Positions 16,154 through 25,148 are shown, counted from the first letter of the stretch. The stretch: DNA of 34,305 nt from Spirochaetia bacterium (GCA_009929055.1 SABI01000003.1:1-34305), one strand, 5' to 3'. Notes: a model not told the origin generated them from the sequence alone. Translations and numbers: made by a program.

Positions 16154-17254
16154 ATGGAGAAAAAAAGCGTTTCAGTAACCCTCGAGCATGTCACAAAAAG
16201 ATTTAAAGATGTAAAAGGGAAATCAGATGTTATAGCAGTAAAAGAGGCTGAATTTGTGGTGAAGGGTGGTGAATTAGTAACCCTACTTGGCCCATCTGGT
16301 TGTGGAAAAACAACAACTCTTCGAATGGTAGCAGGATTCGAACTCCCTACAGAGGGGAAAATCTTTATTGGCGATAGTGATGTAACATTCCTCCCTCCAA
16401 ATAAAAGAGATACTGCAACAATGTTCCAAAGCTATGGTCTTTTCCCACACATGAGTGTGTATGACAATGTTGCATATGGATTAAAACTAAGAAAAGTTGA
16501 ACCAGTTGAAATTAAAAAAAGGGTTCAAGAATCTCTTGATTTAGTAGGACTTTCTACCTATGGAGACAGAGCTCCAGGAAAACTCTCAGGTGGTCAACAA
16601 CAACGTGTTGCCCTTGCACGGTCTCTTATTGTCACACCATCAGTATTACTCCTTGATGAGCCTCTATCAAACCTTGATGCCTTATTAAGAGAACAGATGA
16701 GAATTGAAATAAGAAAAATTCAAAAATCACTCTCTATTACAGCAATCTATGTTACTCACGATAGAGTAGAAGCTATGAGTTTATCAGACAGGGTCATAGT
16801 GATGAAAAATGGGGTAATTAGACAAATGGGGCCTCCTGATGAAATATATGAAGCCCCTAATTCTCGCTTCGTTGCAGGATTTGTTGGAAAAGCAGCATTC
16901 CTCCCTGTTACCGTAAAAGAGAAAAGAGGTGATATGTGGGTCTGTCTACTCAAAGAGAGAGAAGTTCTTGTAAACCAATCTGCAGTAGAAATGAAAAGTG
17001 GAGAGGAAGCAGTACTCATGGCTCGTCCTGAATCCTTAAGACTTGATGAGAAAGGAAAAGGCTATATTGATGGAGTTGTAAGGATGAACGTCTATTTAGG
17101 AAATAGCCTTGAGTCTTTCATTCAAACTCCTTTTGGAGAAGTCTTAGTACAAATTGATGACCCTCATTCTAAAAAAGTCTTTGCTGAAGGAGAACATGTT
17201 TCAATTTCATTTACTCCTGACAGAGTGCGACTGTTACATGTCGGAGAAGAATAA
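16154..17254 (+). CDS. ABC importer ATPase, FbpC/PotA type
   Basis: A 366-residue ATP-binding subunit. It shows Walker A GPSGCGKTT (about 48), the Q-loop in MFQSYGLFPH, signature LSGGQQQRVALARS (about 140), Walker B LLLDEPLSNLD and switch VTHDR with the H-loop His. The C-terminal 120 residues form a TOBE-type regulatory domain (RPESLRLD onward). It starts 11 bp after the permease stop with an AAGGATAG site, so it completes the binding protein-permease-ATPase operon and should drive uptake of the same ligand. A complex hairpin follows at 17308-17350. Confidence 0.87.
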   Translation: MEKKSVSVTLEHVTKRFKDVKGKSDVIAVKEAEFVVKGGELVTLLGPSGCGKTTTLRMVAGFELPTEGKIFIGDSDVTFLPPNKRDTATMFQSYGLFPHMSVYDNVAYGLKLRKVEPVEIKKRVQESLDLVGLSTYGDRAPGKLSGGQQQRVALARSLIVTPSVLLLDEPLSNLDALLREQMRIEIRKIQKSLSITAIYVTHDRVEAMSLSDRVIVMKNGVIRQMGPPDEIYEAPNSRFVAGFVGKAAFLPVTVKEKRGDMWVCLLKEREVLVNQSAVEMKSGEEAVLMARPESLRLDEKGKGYIDGVVRMNVYLGNSLESFIQTPFGEVLVQIDDPHSKKVFAEGEHVSISFTPDRVRLLHVGEE

Positions 17255-17307
17255 CTTGTGATTTAGCTAAAGTAAGCAAATTATATATGAGAATATTTTT
17301 TTAAGTT

Positions 17308-17350
17308 AAGCCAATACTTCTTTACTCATTGTAAGGATACGTATTGGCTT
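17308..17350 (+). terminator. Stem-loop after the importer operon
   Basis: A perfect 10-bp outer stem, AAGCCAATAC / GTATTGGCTT, encloses an inner 6-bp stem CTTTAC / GTAAGG with loop TCATT. Only a short T-run follows (GGCTTTATAC), so it may be a weak terminator, a processing site or an RNA-stability element. Confidence 0.4.
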
Positions 17351-17426
17351 TATACATAAAGTATAGGTGAAATAGTGCCCATTATCATATTAAACAACTT
17401 TTACCTCTCCTTAGGGGCATTCAACA

Positions 17427-17455
17427 TTGACATATGAGTAAACCCCTATTACAAT
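17427..17455 (+). promoter_or_regulatory. Strong promoter of ugpC-like gene
   Basis: TTGACA (17427-17432), 17 bp, TACAAT (17450-17455). This is the most consensus-like promoter in the window, followed by AGGGGG before the ATG at 17485. Confidence 0.75.
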
Positions 17456-17484
17456 TTTAACTATAAAATAAACAGGGGGCTATT

Positions 17485-18579
17485 ATGGCAACAGTCCAAT
17501 TAAAAGACATTTGCAAGATTTATGACGGCAATGTTAAAGCGGTTGATACGGTTAATATCGAGATCAAAGATAGAGAATTTGTAGTTCTTGTAGGACCTTC
17601 AGGATGTGGTAAATCTACCACTTTAAGAATGGTTGCTGGACTCGAAGACATCTCAAGTGGGGAATTATACATCGATGGACGATTAGTAAACGATGTTCCA
17701 CCAAAAGATAGAGATATTGCAATGGTATTCCAAAACTATGCTTTATATCCACACATGAGTGTATATGACAACATGGCATTTGGATTAAAGATTAGAAAAT
17801 TCCCAAAAGAAGAAATTGATCAACGTGTAAGAGAAGCTGCAAAGATTCTTGACATTGAACAGCTTCTAGACAGAAAGCCAAAAGCACTTTCTGGTGGACA
17901 GCGACAGAGAGTTGCTGTAGGAAGGGCAATTGTAAGAAAACCAAAAGTCTTCTTATTTGACGAACCTCTTTCTAACCTTGATGCTAAACTTCGTGTTCAA
18001 ATGCGTGCTGAAATTTCTTCACTTCATAATCGTCTCAAAGCGACAATGATTTATGTTACTCACGACCAAGTAGAAGCATTAACCATGGCGGATAAAATTG
18101 TTGTTATGAAACTTGGTATCATTCAACAAATAGGTGGACCATTAGAACTCTACAATGAACCAAACAACAAATTTGTTGCTGGCTTTATTGGGTCTCCTCC
18201 AATGAACTTCTTAGCAGTAGATGTTGTGAAAGAAGGAACAGATATTTTTGTCGATGAAGGAACATTTAGAATTAAACTTAATGCAAAGAACAAAAAACTT
18301 CTCACTTCCTATGTTGGTAAAAAAGTCACATTTGGTGTTAGACCTGAAGACCTTATCTTTAGTGATAATCCAATAGAAGATACTACTATGAATGGGATAG
18401 TAAGTGTGGTAGAACCTCTTGGTTCAGAAACTCATATCTATGTAATGGTAGGCAAACACCAAGTAATTGGTAAAATTGAACCACAAATTCGATTAACTGT
18501 AGAGCAAAAGATTTCTTTAATTCCGGATTTAGAAAAACTCTCATTCTTTGATTATGAAACAGAAATAGTTATTCGCTAA
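17485..18579 (+). CDS. ugpC: Orphan sugar-ABC ATPase, UgpC/MsmK type
   Basis: A 364-residue carbohydrate-importer ATPase (CUT1 class). It has Walker A GPSGCGKST (about 39), MVFQNYALYPHMSVYDNMAFGL, signature LSGGQRQRVAVGRAI (about 135), Walker B VFLFDEPLSNLD, switch VTHDQVEA and a C-terminal MalK-like TOBE/OB domain (GVRPEDL, about 287). No permease or binding protein adjoins it. It has its own strong promoter and terminator. In Gram-positive bacteria and some spirochaetes such single MsmK/MsmX ATPases energise many sugar importers, and that is the likely role here. It is more distant from the FbpC-type neighbour than tandem duplicates would be. Confidence 0.85.
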   Translation: MATVQLKDICKIYDGNVKAVDTVNIEIKDREFVVLVGPSGCGKSTTLRMVAGLEDISSGELYIDGRLVNDVPPKDRDIAMVFQNYALYPHMSVYDNMAFGLKIRKFPKEEIDQRVREAAKILDIEQLLDRKPKALSGGQRQRVAVGRAIVRKPKVFLFDEPLSNLDAKLRVQMRAEISSLHNRLKATMIYVTHDQVEALTMADKIVVMKLGIIQQIGGPLELYNEPNNKFVAGFIGSPPMNFLAVDVVKEGTDIFVDEGTFRIKLNAKNKKLLTSYVGKKVTFGVRPEDLIFSDNPIEDTTMNGIVSVVEPLGSETHIYVMVGKHQVIGKIEPQIRLTVEQKISLIPDLEKLSFFDYETEIVIR

Positions 18580-18598
18580 TCTATTCTCTAAGACAAAA

Positions 18599-18629
18599 AT
18601 TCCCCAGTTTTATGCTGGGGATTTTTTTT
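18599..18629. terminator. Bidirectional intrinsic terminator between ugpC and lysC
   Basis: The stem TCCCCAG / CTGGGGA with a 7-nt loop is followed by eight T on the plus strand (ugpC). On the minus strand it is followed by a T-run after GGGGAA (lysC, convergent). Confidence 0.85.
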
Positions 18630-18646
18630 GTCTCTTACAATTCTCT

Positions 18647-19957
18647 TTAACGAAACAGTAAATCATACAGAGTATGAATAACGCTGTTTGTTTGTTCTTC
18701 TTTAATTCCAAATAGGGCTGTTATTGGAGAAGCACCAAGTTGAACGAATTCAACATCTAATCCTTTCTCAAGAAGAGAAGAAGCAACAAGAGAAATCTTC
18801 TTCTTTTCGTGGCCTAGACCAACTCCGGTAACAGCTGCAATAGCGAACCCCGAAGTAATTTCCATCTCTTCAAGAAGATGAGTTTGAGTAAGATTATTTA
18901 TTAATTGAGTAATAGTCTCTTCTGCAACGTCCTCTCCTTGGGCATAATAGGTAAGATCATCTATTCCTCTTAGGATGAATTCAAGAGAGAATCCAGCTTC
19001 AATGAGCTTAGCCTCAATTTCGACCTTAACCTGAGGTTTTTTAAGGATAAATAGTTTGTGAATAGCTATCTTGAAATACCCCTTCTTTGCAGTAAGGCCT
19101 ACAATGGGAACAACTAGGGGGTCACGGGAGGCAACAATACTTGTCCCCTTATCTTCTGGTTTATTAGTATTCTTTACTTGTATAGGGATTCCAGCCTCCC
19201 TTACAGGGGCAATTGCCTCTTCATGAAATACATTAAACCCAACACTTGCAAGCTCTCTTACTTCATTATAAGTAAGTTTGTCGATAACTTTAGCATCACT
19301 AATAATTCTTGGGTCTGCTTTTGAAATCCCTGACACATCAGTCCAGTTCTCATAAAGGCACTCTCCAAGAGACCTCGCAACAATAGCACCGCTGATGTCA
19401 CTACCACCCCTAGAAAAAGTTTTTACTTTCCCATTCGTGTCTCTTCCGTAAAATCCTGGAAAAATATAATGTTCTTTTGGATTAATAGCTTTTTTTAGAT
19501 CAACATAAGTTTGTTCATTTACCGTACCATCTTGTTCAATTAATACTACATCAGAGGCATCAATTAAATTCCATCCTAAATACTGACTAATAATTACCGC
19601 ATTTAAATATTCACCACGAGAAGCTGCATAATCTTTTCCAGCTCCTTTACTAATGTTGTCATACACTTCATCAAGGGCAGAAGCGATATTTCCCTTTACA
19701 CCGAGATCTTTTGCAATTGTGAGGTAGCGTTCTCTTATCACTTCAAATTCATCTTTACAGGAAACTCCAGTTGCTACTAATTTTTCACATCGATACAAAG
19801 CATCTGTAATTTTTGTATCTTCTTTATTTCTCTTTCCTGGAGCAGAAACTACTGCTACAACTCGAGAAGAATCACTCTTTAGTATCTGGGCAACCTTTTT
19901 AATGTGAGTTGCATCACAAAGAGAACTCCCTCCAAACTTACTAACAATCATATTCAT
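18647..19957 (-). CDS. lysC: Aspartate kinase
   Basis: A 436-residue aspartokinase (aspartate + ATP to aspartyl phosphate), the first step toward lysine, threonine, methionine and diaminopimelate. The kinase core starts with the family KFGGSS at about residue 7 and holds FPGFYGRDTNGKVKTFSRGGSD and NWTDVSGISKADPRII. Two ACT domains in the last 140 residues (GYFKIAIHK; AIAAVTGVGL) suggest end-product inhibition. It is a monofunctional enzyme with no homoserine dehydrogenase fused. The ribosome site AAAGGGG is six bases before the ATG at 19957, which supports MNMIVSK over the internal Met3. No other pathway gene is adjacent. Confidence 0.9.
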   Translation of the reverse strand: MNMIVSKFGGSSLCDATHIKKVAQILKSDSSRVVAVVSAPGKRNKEDTKITDALYRCEKLVATGVSCKDEFEVIRERYLTIAKDLGVKGNIASALDEVYDNISKGAGKDYAASRGEYLNAVIISQYLGWNLIDASDVVLIEQDGTVNEQTYVDLKKAINPKEHYIFPGFYGRDTNGKVKTFSRGGSDISGAIVARSLGECLYENWTDVSGISKADPRIISDAKVIDKLTYNEVRELASVGFNVFHEEAIAPVREAGIPIQVKNTNKPEDKGTSIVASRDPLVVPIVGLTAKKGYFKIAIHKLFILKKPQVKVEIEAKLIEAGFSLEFILRGIDDLTYYAQGEDVAEETITQLINNLTQTHLLEEMEITSGFAIAAVTGVGLGHEKKKISLVASSLLEKGLDVEFVQLGASPITALFGIKEEQTNSVIHTLYDLLFR

Positions 19958-20022
19958 ATAACACCCCTTTATATCTATTTCCCCATTAAAAGACTTTTAT
20001 ATATAAAATTAGTGTAACATAT

Positions 20023-20061
20023 TTGTCTTTAGACAAGGAAGCAGGTGCTTTAACACCTGCT
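20023..20061. terminator. Hairpin after hydrogenase operon, with adjacent dyad
   Basis: AGCAGGTG / CACCTGCT (8 bp, loop of six; 20040-20061) lies about 25 bp beyond the hndD stop on the minus strand. A modest T-rich tail follows, so it is probably the operon terminator. Next to it TTGTCT-TT-AGACAA (20023-20036) is a perfect dyad upstream of lysC and may be its operator. Confidence 0.55.
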
Positions 20062-20087
20062 CTACATTTTAAATAATTCGTACGTGA

Positions 20088-21839
20088 CTACTTCTTATAA
20101 ATTGGTCGTTCAGTATAAGTAGTATGCAATAAATGGTGAGCTTTTTCTGATAAAGGTGCCCCAAGATAATCAGCATAAAGTTGTTGAATTTCTGGGTTTT
20201 GATGTGAACATCTCACTGTGCTTCTTTCATCATCTGTATAAAGACCAGCAATTCTCTGTGCTCTCACATCATCAGTTGAAGCATAAGGTTGGCCACCACC
20301 ACTTACACATCCACCTCTACAAGCCATAACTTCAATAAAGTGGTATGGAGGTTCTTTTCCAGCAGCTTTTGCCTCTCTGATTTCTTCTAATAGGGAACTT
20401 ACATTCGCCATTCCATGAGCTATAGCAACTTTGAGTTTCGTCCCTTTCACATCTACAACTCCACTTCTTACCCCTTCTAACCCACGAACAGCTTCAACGT
20501 TAACATCTTTAAGGTCTTCACCTGTCATGAGGTTGTAAGCAGTTCTAATAGCTGCTTCCATAACACCACCAGTGTTACCAAAGATTGTTCCAGCACCTGC
20601 ATAGGCTCCAATAGGAGAGTCAGCTTCTTCGTCTTGAAGTGACAAGAAGTCAATTCCACTTGCTTTGATTAATCTTGCAAATTCTCTTGTAGTAAGAACG
20701 AGGTCAACATCGTTAAATCCTGAAGCATGCATATGCTCATCACGCCCAATTTCATACTTCTTAGCGGTACAAGGCATGATTGCAACTGAGTAAATAGTAG
20801 CGGGATCAATTCCTGCTTTCTCAGCATAATAGGTCTTTGTAATAGCACCTTGCATCATCATTGGAGATTTTGCTGTTGAGAAGTGGGGAATCATATCAGT
20901 ATAATATTTTTCCATATAGTCGGTCCATGCTGGACAACAACTTGTAATTTGAGGAATAGCACCAACACCTGTTGTAAGGCGTTTCACTAATTCAGATCCT
21001 TCTTCCATAATTGTTAAGTCAGCTGCAAAGTTGGTATCGAACACTTTAGCTACACCAAGGCGTCTAAGGGCAGCATAAATCTTTCCAGTAGTAATTGTTC
21101 CAGCTGGGAGATTAAATGCTTCACCAAGGGCTACACGAACTGCAGGGGCAATTTGGGTAACAACATGGTTCTTAGGATTACCTACAGCACGTACAAAGTC
21201 TCCAATTTCATCCTTCTCATAAATAGCTCCAACTGGGCAGTGTGCAGAACATTGGCCACACTTAATACATGGGCTATCATTGAGTGGTAAACAAGCTGCA
21301 GGAGACATCATTGTAAGATCCCCTCTGCCTATAAACTCAAGGGCAAATACACCTTGTTGATCTTGGCAAACTTGTACACAACGACCACATTTAATACATT
21401 TTGAAGGGTCTAGTACAATTGAAGTAGTAGAAGTATCTTTTGGAAGATCCATTATTCTTACTTCATAAGGTTGATGTCTTACACCGAATTCAGCAGCGAA
21501 TCTTTGTAATTCACATGTACCATTACGGGCACAGGTTAAACATTCATTAGGGTGTGTACTTAAAATCATCTCGATGACTGTTTTTCTAATTTGATAAAGT
21601 TCAGCATCGTGAGTTATAATACTTAAATTCTCTTGTACAGGAGCTGCACATGCTCTAAGGAGCTTTGGAGAGTTTTCTTGTTTTACGACACACATCCCAC
21701 ATGCTGCCCAAGCTGGTAAGTCTGGGTGGTAACAAAGGGTTGGGATGTTAATATTTACTTTTTTGGCTGCAGCTAAAATATTGCTTCCTGCCTCAATCTC
21801 AACTGGCATGCCATTTATTTTCATATGAACGGTATTCAC
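20088..21839 (-). CDS. hndD: [FeFe] hydrogenase catalytic subunit
   Basis: A 583-residue cytosolic hydrogenase large subunit that makes or oxidises H2 at the H-cluster. In order it has an N-terminal [2Fe-2S] domain (CxxxxxxxWAACGMCVV), the His-Cys3 [4Fe-4S] site (HPNECLTCARNGTC), and two ferredoxin-type [4Fe-4S] sites (CIKCGRCVQVC; CIKCGQCSAHC). The three H-cluster motifs follow: TSCCPAW (about 303), MPCTAKKYE (about 359) and MACRGGCVSGGGQP (about 500). A small-subunit-like tail ends the chain. It begins at GTG with AGGAGG six bases upstream. As the last gene of the hnd operon, it should pass electrons to or from HndC. The H-cluster maturases HydEFG are not in the window. Confidence 0.95.
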   Translation of the reverse strand: MNTVHMKINGMPVEIEAGSNILAAAKKVNINIPTLCYHPDLPAWAACGMCVVKQENSPKLLRACAAPVQENLSIITHDAELYQIRKTVIEMILSTHPNECLTCARNGTCELQRFAAEFGVRHQPYEVRIMDLPKDTSTTSIVLDPSKCIKCGRCVQVCQDQQGVFALEFIGRGDLTMMSPAACLPLNDSPCIKCGQCSAHCPVGAIYEKDEIGDFVRAVGNPKNHVVTQIAPAVRVALGEAFNLPAGTITTGKIYAALRRLGVAKVFDTNFAADLTIMEEGSELVKRLTTGVGAIPQITSCCPAWTDYMEKYYTDMIPHFSTAKSPMMMQGAITKTYYAEKAGIDPATIYSVAIMPCTAKKYEIGRDEHMHASGFNDVDLVLTTREFARLIKASGIDFLSLQDEEADSPIGAYAGAGTIFGNTGGVMEAAIRTAYNLMTGEDLKDVNVEAVRGLEGVRSGVVDVKGTKLKVAIAHGMANVSSLLEEIREAKAAGKEPPYHFIEVMACRGGCVSGGGQPYASTDDVRAQRIAGLYTDDERSTVRCSHQNPEIQQLYADYLGAPLSEKAHHLLHTTYTERPIYKK

Positions 21840-21865
21840 ATTTATCCTCCTAGGCTATCGAAGCC

Positions 21866-23653
21866 CTAACGTACTTCGATTGCTCCGAATTTACAGGTAT
21901 CATAACATGCACCACATTTGATACATGCAGCTTGGTCTATCACGTGCACAGCTCGTCTTTCTCCACTAATTGCAGAAGTAGGACATTTCCTTGCACATGC
22001 AGTACAGCCAATACATTTATCTGCTAAAATGTTGTAAGTAATTAAACTTTTACACTTTCCAGCTGGACATTTTTTATCATTAATATGGGCTAAGTACTCT
22101 TCTTCAAAGAAATTCAGGGTAGAAAGAATTGGGTTTGGTGCTGTTTGTCCAAGAGCACAAAGTGAAGCTCTTTTCATTGCAGAACCAATTTCTCTCATTT
22201 GCTCAATATCTTTTAATTCCCCATTTCCCTTGGTTATTTTCTCAAGGAGGTTCATCAGAGATCTTCCACCAATACGACAAGGGGCACATTTCCCACAAGA
22301 TTCTTCAACACTAAAGGTAAGGTAGAATTTTGCTACATCAACGATACAATCGTCTTCATCCATAACAATCATACCACCTGAGCCCATCATCGAACCAAGT
22401 TTTGTTAATGAACCAAAGTCAATTGGGGTGTCGAGGAATTCTTTAGTAATAACTCCACCACTAGGACCACCAGTTTGAACTGCTTTAAATGCTCTGTCGT
22501 TTGCAATTCCACCACCGATATCATAGATAATTTCTCTTAGAGTGGTTCCCATTGGAACTTCTACTAATCCAGAGTTTCTTATTTTACCAGTGAGGGCAAA
22601 TACTTTTGTTCCAGAACTATCTGGGGTACCAATTTGAGAGAACCAGTCTCCCCCTTTTAGAATGATTACAGGGATATTAGCCCATGTTTCAACGTTGTTG
22701 ATAACAGTTGGCATCCCCCATAATCCTTTTACAGCTGGGAACGGAGGGCGAGGAACAGGCATTCCTCTTTTTCCTTCAATACTAGCTAAAAGGGCAGTCT
22801 CTTCACCACAAACGAAAGCTCCAGCACCAAGTCTAATTTCAATATCGAAATCAAAATCTGTACCAAGAATTCCTTTTCCAAGTAAGCCGTATTCTCTTGC
22901 TTGTGCCATTGCAATTTCAAGACGTTTAATTGCTAAAGGATATTCTGCTCTTATGTAGATATACCCTTGGTTTGCACCAACAGTGTGTCCTGCAATTGCC
23001 ATTGCTTCAAGAACTGAGTGGGGATCTCCTTCTAAAGTAGATCTATCCATATAGGCACCAGGGTCACCTTCATCAGCATTACAAACTATATATTTCTGGT
23101 CTCCCTTGGCCCCTTTTGTAAAGTTCCATTTCATCCATGTAGGGAACCCAGCGCCACCTCGACCTCGTAGTCCTGCTGTTTTCATTTCAGCAATAACATC
23201 ATCAGCTGTCATGTCAAATAAGACCTTTTCAAGGGCCACATATCCTTCACGAGCAATATATTCATCAATATTTTCTGGATCAATAAATCCACAGTTTCTA
23301 AGAACAATTCTAAATTGCTTTTGATAGAAATCAATATCTTCTACTTTCGCATGTTTTCTTGATTTCTCTTTATTATACAAAAGACGAGTTACTTCACGTC
23401 CTTTAATAATATGTTCTTCAAAAAGTTCTTTTGCATCTTTAGGGGTAACTTGTACATAAAAAGAATCTTCAGGAAGTATTTTTACAATTGGACCTTGTTC
23501 ACAAAATCCAAAACATCCAGTCTTGATTACCTGAACTTCATTTTCAAGATTATGAGTTTTGCATTCAGTATTTAACGCTTCAAAAATGGCATTAGCCTTG
23601 CTTGATTCACAAGCAGTACCGCCACAGACAAGAACATAGCTTCTATATGCCAT
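21866..23653 (-). CDS. hndC: Hydrogenase NAD(P)H-flavin subunit (NuoF-like)
   Basis: A 595-residue diaphorase subunit. An N-terminal thioredoxin-like [2Fe-2S] domain (CGGTACESS, then CFGFC) precedes the NuoF core. In the core the FMN loop is GRGGAGFPTWMKW (about 168), the NADH-binding part is EGDPHSVLEAM and GAGAFVCGEETALL, and the [4Fe-4S] site is SCGKCAPCRIGG (about 455). Two ferredoxin clusters close the protein (CIGCTACARKC; CIKCGACYDTC). It couples NAD(H) and probably ferredoxin to the hydrogenase. Such subunits in trimeric hydrogenases bifurcate electrons, but activity must be tested. Its ATG shares an A with the TAA of hndB (TAATG), indicating translational coupling. Confidence 0.93.
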   Translation of the reverse strand: MAYRSYVLVCGGTACESSKANAIFEALNTECKTHNLENEVQVIKTGCFGFCEQGPIVKILPEDSFYVQVTPKDAKELFEEHIIKGREVTRLLYNKEKSRKHAKVEDIDFYQKQFRIVLRNCGFIDPENIDEYIAREGYVALEKVLFDMTADDVIAEMKTAGLRGRGGAGFPTWMKWNFTKGAKGDQKYIVCNADEGDPGAYMDRSTLEGDPHSVLEAMAIAGHTVGANQGYIYIRAEYPLAIKRLEIAMAQAREYGLLGKGILGTDFDFDIEIRLGAGAFVCGEETALLASIEGKRGMPVPRPPFPAVKGLWGMPTVINNVETWANIPVIILKGGDWFSQIGTPDSSGTKVFALTGKIRNSGLVEVPMGTTLREIIYDIGGGIANDRAFKAVQTGGPSGGVITKEFLDTPIDFGSLTKLGSMMGSGGMIVMDEDDCIVDVAKFYLTFSVEESCGKCAPCRIGGRSLMNLLEKITKGNGELKDIEQMREIGSAMKRASLCALGQTAPNPILSTLNFFEEEYLAHINDKKCPAGKCKSLITYNILADKCIGCTACARKCPTSAISGERRAVHVIDQAACIKCGACYDTCKFGAIEVR

Positions 23654-24054
23654 TATTTGCCTCCATCTTTAATGATATCTGTTGATGGTTTGTCAAAAAC
23701 ATATTCACTTACCATTTTTTTATTCAGGATATGGTCAACTACAATTTGTTTTGCAATTTTAGCATCAACTTTTCCATAAATAACTGAAGGCATTCCTGGG
23801 CTCATTACCTCAACAGTAGGCTCTACATAACAAAGACCCATACATCCAGTTTGTGTTACTGATACCGATGTGAGATGTTGAGCTTCAAGTTCTTCTAAAA
23901 ATGCATCGAGCACAGTTTTAGCCCCAGCTGCTATTCCACAAGTTCCCATTCCAATAATCACTTGGGTATCCTTATCATGAATATCACGCTTCTGGATCTC
24001 TGATTTTTTGGTGTCACGAAGTTCGCGTAACTCCTGCAACGTCATCTTTGCCAT
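23653..24054 (-). CDS. hndB: Thioredoxin-like ferredoxin subunit HndB
   Basis: A 133-residue [2Fe-2S]-type thioredoxin-fold protein found in NAD(P)-linked hydrogenase operons. The second half of the usual motif is intact (QTGCMGLC). The first half reads GTCGIAAGA, with one Cys instead of the CxxxxC pair, so only three obvious ligands are visible. I recall the same GTCGIAAGA form in other HndB proteins, so this is probably the family norm, with a changed or absent cluster. AGGAGG lies five bases before the ATG, and the stop overlaps the hndC start. Confidence 0.85.
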   Translation of the reverse strand: MAKMTLQELRELRDTKKSEIQKRDIHDKDTQVIIGMGTCGIAAGAKTVLDAFLEELEAQHLTSVSVTQTGCMGLCYVEPTVEVMSPGMPSVIYGKVDAKIAKQIVVDHILNKKMVSEYVFDKPSTDIIKDGGK

Positions 24055-24080
24055 TCCAGCCTCCTGTTTGGGGTTATCTA

Positions 24081-24650
24081 CTACACCCGCTCTAATAGTT
24101 CTTCTATAGCAGCCTCTTGAGACTGCAAAAATGTTTTCATCAACATCATTTCACTTACTCGTGTTACTTCTTGTAGCACTTCAAGCAATTCACCCTTACT
24201 CACTTCATACTCTTCTCTTTTTCCAGCCCTTGTAGCGCTGCGATTAATAATCATCTCAGCAGTACTAGGATAGGAAAAAAGGGTACTAAAGGTGGAAGGA
24301 ATATCTCCTAGGGGAGGAGTATCAATATGAGAGAGGGGAATCTTGCACGAAACAATTGTCCCTTTTCCCTTTTCTGATGAGATGGAGAATTCTCCATCTA
24401 TTGCCTCAATCATTTGTTTTAGAAAAGGCAATCCCAATCCGACCTTTCTTTTTTTATGCTTAGTTCCATCACTAAAAAATGGATCTAGTGCCCTCTTTAG
24501 ATGATCTATAGTCATCCCCTTTCCATTATCTTGTACAATAAAATCGAAAAAATCTTCTGTTTGTTCAATAGTAAGTCTAACTTCGCTAGAAGCTGCTTCA
24601 AAACTGTTTTGTACGATATCGGTAAGGAAATCACAAATCGAGGCATGCAT
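24081..24650 (-). CDS. HATPase-domain protein in hydrogenase operon
   Basis: A 189-residue GHKL-type ATPase without a histidine phospho-acceptor or receiver domain. The N-box (DIVQNSFEAA, about 11-20), G1 box DNGKGM (about 41), G2 box VGLGLPFL (about 70) and the GKGT near 95 are all present, so ATP binding is likely. About 60 helical, charged residues follow (to VLQEVTRVSEMM and LEELLERV), and these may bind a partner. It lies between hndA and hndB, and similar small HATPases recur in other [FeFe]-hydrogenase clusters as far as I recall. The role is not established; it could be an anti-sigma-like kinase, regulator or assembly factor. There is no dedicated response regulator here. Confidence 0.8.
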   Translation of the reverse strand: MHASICDFLTDIVQNSFEAASSEVRLTIEQTEDFFDFIVQDNGKGMTIDHLKRALDPFFSDGTKHKKRKVGLGLPFLKQMIEAIDGEFSISSEKGKGTIVSCKIPLSHIDTPPLGDIPSTFSTLFSYPSTAEMIINRSATRAGKREEYEVSKGELLEVLQEVTRVSEMMLMKTFLQSQEAAIEELLERV

Positions 24651-24671
24651 AAATGAGCACCTACACTTCTG

Positions 24672-25148
24672 TTAAGTAAACTTTGCAATAATTCCTGGAA
24701 GTTGGTCTTTTGTTACTTTTCCATATACCTCACCACCAACGGTAAGAACAGGGGCAAGACCACAACAACCAACACAACGAACACCTTCTAAAGAGAATTT
24801 TCCATCTGCAGTGACTTCATTTACTCCAATACCTAACAAGTGTTGAATCTCATCAACAAGGGCATCTCCACCTTTTAAATAACATGCAGTACCTAAACAA
24901 ACTTGAATATTATGGTCACCTGGTTTAGTTGTTTTAAAGAAATGGTAAAAGGAGAGTACTCCATAAATCTTTGCCAATGGGAAGTCGAGCATGTAAGCAA
25001 CTTCATCTGCTGACTCTCTGGAAACATATCCAAATTCTTCTTGCACTCGGTGCAAGATCATAATCAAGTTGCCTTGTTTTTTACTCCATTTCTCTATAAA
25101 GGAAATAAGTTCACTTGGAAAAACATTATTGTGTTTTATCGTTGACAT
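24672..25148 (-). CDS. hndA: Hydrogenase NuoE-like [2Fe-2S] subunit
   Basis: A 158-residue NuoE/HndA-type subunit, first of the operon. I start it at the ATG 25148, because GGAGG lies five bases upstream; the track's 25208 start runs back into the promoter. A helical N-terminal part (MILHRVQEEFGYVSRESADEVA) precedes the thioredoxin-like domain. The four cluster Cys are CLGTAC (about 95) and CVGCC (about 135). It should transfer electrons between the flavin subunit HndC and the rest of the complex. Together with HndB, HndC and HndD this gives a complete tetramer-type NAD(P)-linked hydrogenase. Confidence 0.92.
   Translation of the reverse strand: MSTIKHNNVFPSELISFIEKWSKKQGNLIMILHRVQEEFGYVSRESADEVAYMLDFPLAKIYGVLSFYHFFKTTKPGDHNIQVCLGTACYLKGGDALVDEIQHLLGIGVNEVTADGKFSLEGVRCVGCCGLAPVLTVGGEVYGKVTKDQLPGIIAKFT

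Noticed and set aside
21838-21860. Small hairpin GGCT-TCGAT-AGCC before hndD as terminator
   Set aside because: Only four base pairs, no T-run, inside an operon.
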